In this document: one piece after another, positions 63,516 to 64,000 of the stretch
How the letters are laid out: each line of letters begins with the position of its first letter
How positions within the stretch are numbered: the stretch's first letter is position 1
DNA from: CAYSAQ01 sp964429235
GTDB taxonomy: Bacteria > Margulisbacteria > Riflemargulisbacteria > GWF2-35-9 > DYQY01
Assembly: GCA_964429235.1 (NCBI GenBank)
Contig: CAYSAQ010000006.1
Coordinates: forward strand, 39,672-103,671
DNA: 64,000 bases
Direction: 5' to 3'
Program-made: the position numbers and the translations under genes
The notes under the pieces: generated by a model
Told to the model about the DNA's origin: nothing
The model's database searches: none
Seen by the model: only the letters and a program-made list of their open reading frames with translations

Positions 63516-63920
63516 ACTTTTGATCAATCCATCAATAGTGGAACATACAAAATCAAAGTTATTCAAAACATCATCATTAGAAAACCTAACTACAGATAAA
63601 TTATAAAGGTTTAATCTATCAGTTCGGATATTGTCATAAGAAACCTGATCATCTAACAAGTGATAGCTACCATCTACCTCAATAATCAATCTTGTTTTTG
63701 CACAATAAAAGTCAACTATGTAATGATCAATCACTTTCTGTCTTTGAAACTTAACAGGGTGTTTCTGCAAGAATTGAAACCACAATTTCTGCTCTGACTT
63801 TGTCATATTTTTTCTATGCTCTTTAGCTCTTTGTAATAGTTTGGGATTAAATGGTGGCAACTTCCCATTTGAAATCAACCCATTCTCTAATAACCACTTT
63901 TTATCAACATTAAACACCAT
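63504..63920 (-). CDS. DUF559 (Vsr-like PD-(D/E)XK) endonuclease-domain protein
   Basis: About 138 residues. It has the DUF559 pattern: R-K-N-M-T-K-S-E-Q-K-L-W, F-Q-R-Q-K-V-I-D-H-Y-I-V-D-F-Y-C, and L-I-I-E-V-D-G-S-Y-H, which carries the nuclease acidic residues. The family is related to Vsr mismatch endonucleases; activity of stand-alone members is little known. The end of the protein (P-P-L-stop) is encoded inside the palindrome at 63499-63515. I prefer the ATG at 63920, 6 nt after a TATAAT box (63927-63932). An ATG at 63944 would add eight codons, but the only G-rich site there belongs to the next palindrome and lies 1 nt away. Confidence 0.8.
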   Translation of the reverse strand: MVFNVDKKWLLENGLISNGKLPPFNPKLLQRAKEHRKNMTKSEQKLWFQFLQKHPVKFQRQKVIDHYIVDFYCAKTRLIIEVDGSYHLLDDQVSYDNIRTDRLNLYNLSVVRFSNDDVLNNFDFVCSTIDGLIKSPPL

Positions 63921-63945
63921 AACTTTATTATACACCGCAAACATT

Positions 63946-63984
63946 CCCCCTTTATAAGGGGGATGTCACGATAGTGACAGGGGG
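63946..63984 (-). repeat. Double-palindrome element upstream of the DUF559 gene
   Basis: On the minus strand: CCCCCT, a GTCACTATCGTGAC stem, AT, then CCCCCTTATAAAGGGGG. The 17-nt palindrome is the same as in the downstream copies, so the gene is framed by it on both sides. A related but degraded stem (ATCACGATAGTAACAG) lies at 63434-63449. Confidence 0.75.
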
Positions 63985-64000
63985 TCAACAAAAGAAACAT

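Noticed and set aside
63389..63984. CRISPR array
   Set aside because: The repeats are few, imperfectly spaced and inverted around a gene; there are no regular spacers and no cas genes.

Overview
The window is AT-rich, densely coded bacterial DNA with sigma70-type promoters, intrinsic terminators and tRNA genes that encode their own CCA ends. The gene set is a PPi-linked lower glycolysis block, a membrane pyrophosphatase homologue, a glycogen block (glgA, GH57 branching enzyme, DUF4912 protein, CBM48 protein), a TPR-containing GT-C protein and one 6,913-residue protein. Together these suggest an uncultivated, Gram-negative-like candidate phylum such as Omnitrophota or Margulisbacteria. That placement is an inference at low confidence. 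A run of 100 Ns at 21302-21401 shows that this is a draft scaffold.

Layout. 1-9 kb (minus strand): start of a NIF3-family gene, a hypothetical gene, then an operon of a membrane-anchored 1,816-aa Ig-repeat protein, DUF3307, DJ-1/PfpI and a sugar-nucleotide epimerase. 9-14.7 kb: one operon of tRNA-Arg, tRNA-Lys, hppA-like, tpiA, fba and PPi-dependent pfk, with a promoter in front and a strong terminator behind. 14.7-22 kb: glycosyltransferase genes, an internally duplicated hypothetical, a tRNA-His/Arg/Gly cluster, a small papain-fold-like protein, trpB2, tRNA-Pro, the assembly gap and an RsbT-like ATPase. 22-27.6 kb: housekeeping operon yebC, DUF1844, holA, smr, rmlD and a chemoreceptor. 27.7-28.2 kb: a small gene and two parallel stem-loop modules with C-rich loops. 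28.2-32.9 kb: glycogen genes. 33-35.6 kb: aspS and queC. 35.6-63.2 kb: a 27-kb block of otherwise unrecognised genes built around the giant protein. 63.2-64 kb: a DUF559 nuclease framed by double-palindrome repeats.

The most unusual locus is the giant-protein block. The giant protein carries a divergent SecA-like DEAD motor and an HEEGH metallopeptidase-like motif, and it is followed by a 132-aa protein with a very strong ribosome binding site, a terminator, an HELAH protein and a protein with an HNHP motif. Other items of note are the C-loop RNA modules, a family of tandem palindromes that abut stop codons and frame the DUF559 gene, a membrane pyrophosphatase homologue lacking several canonical acidic active-site residues, and a set of genes whose -10 box lies only 4-7 nt from the start codon, which suggests leaderless mRNAs.
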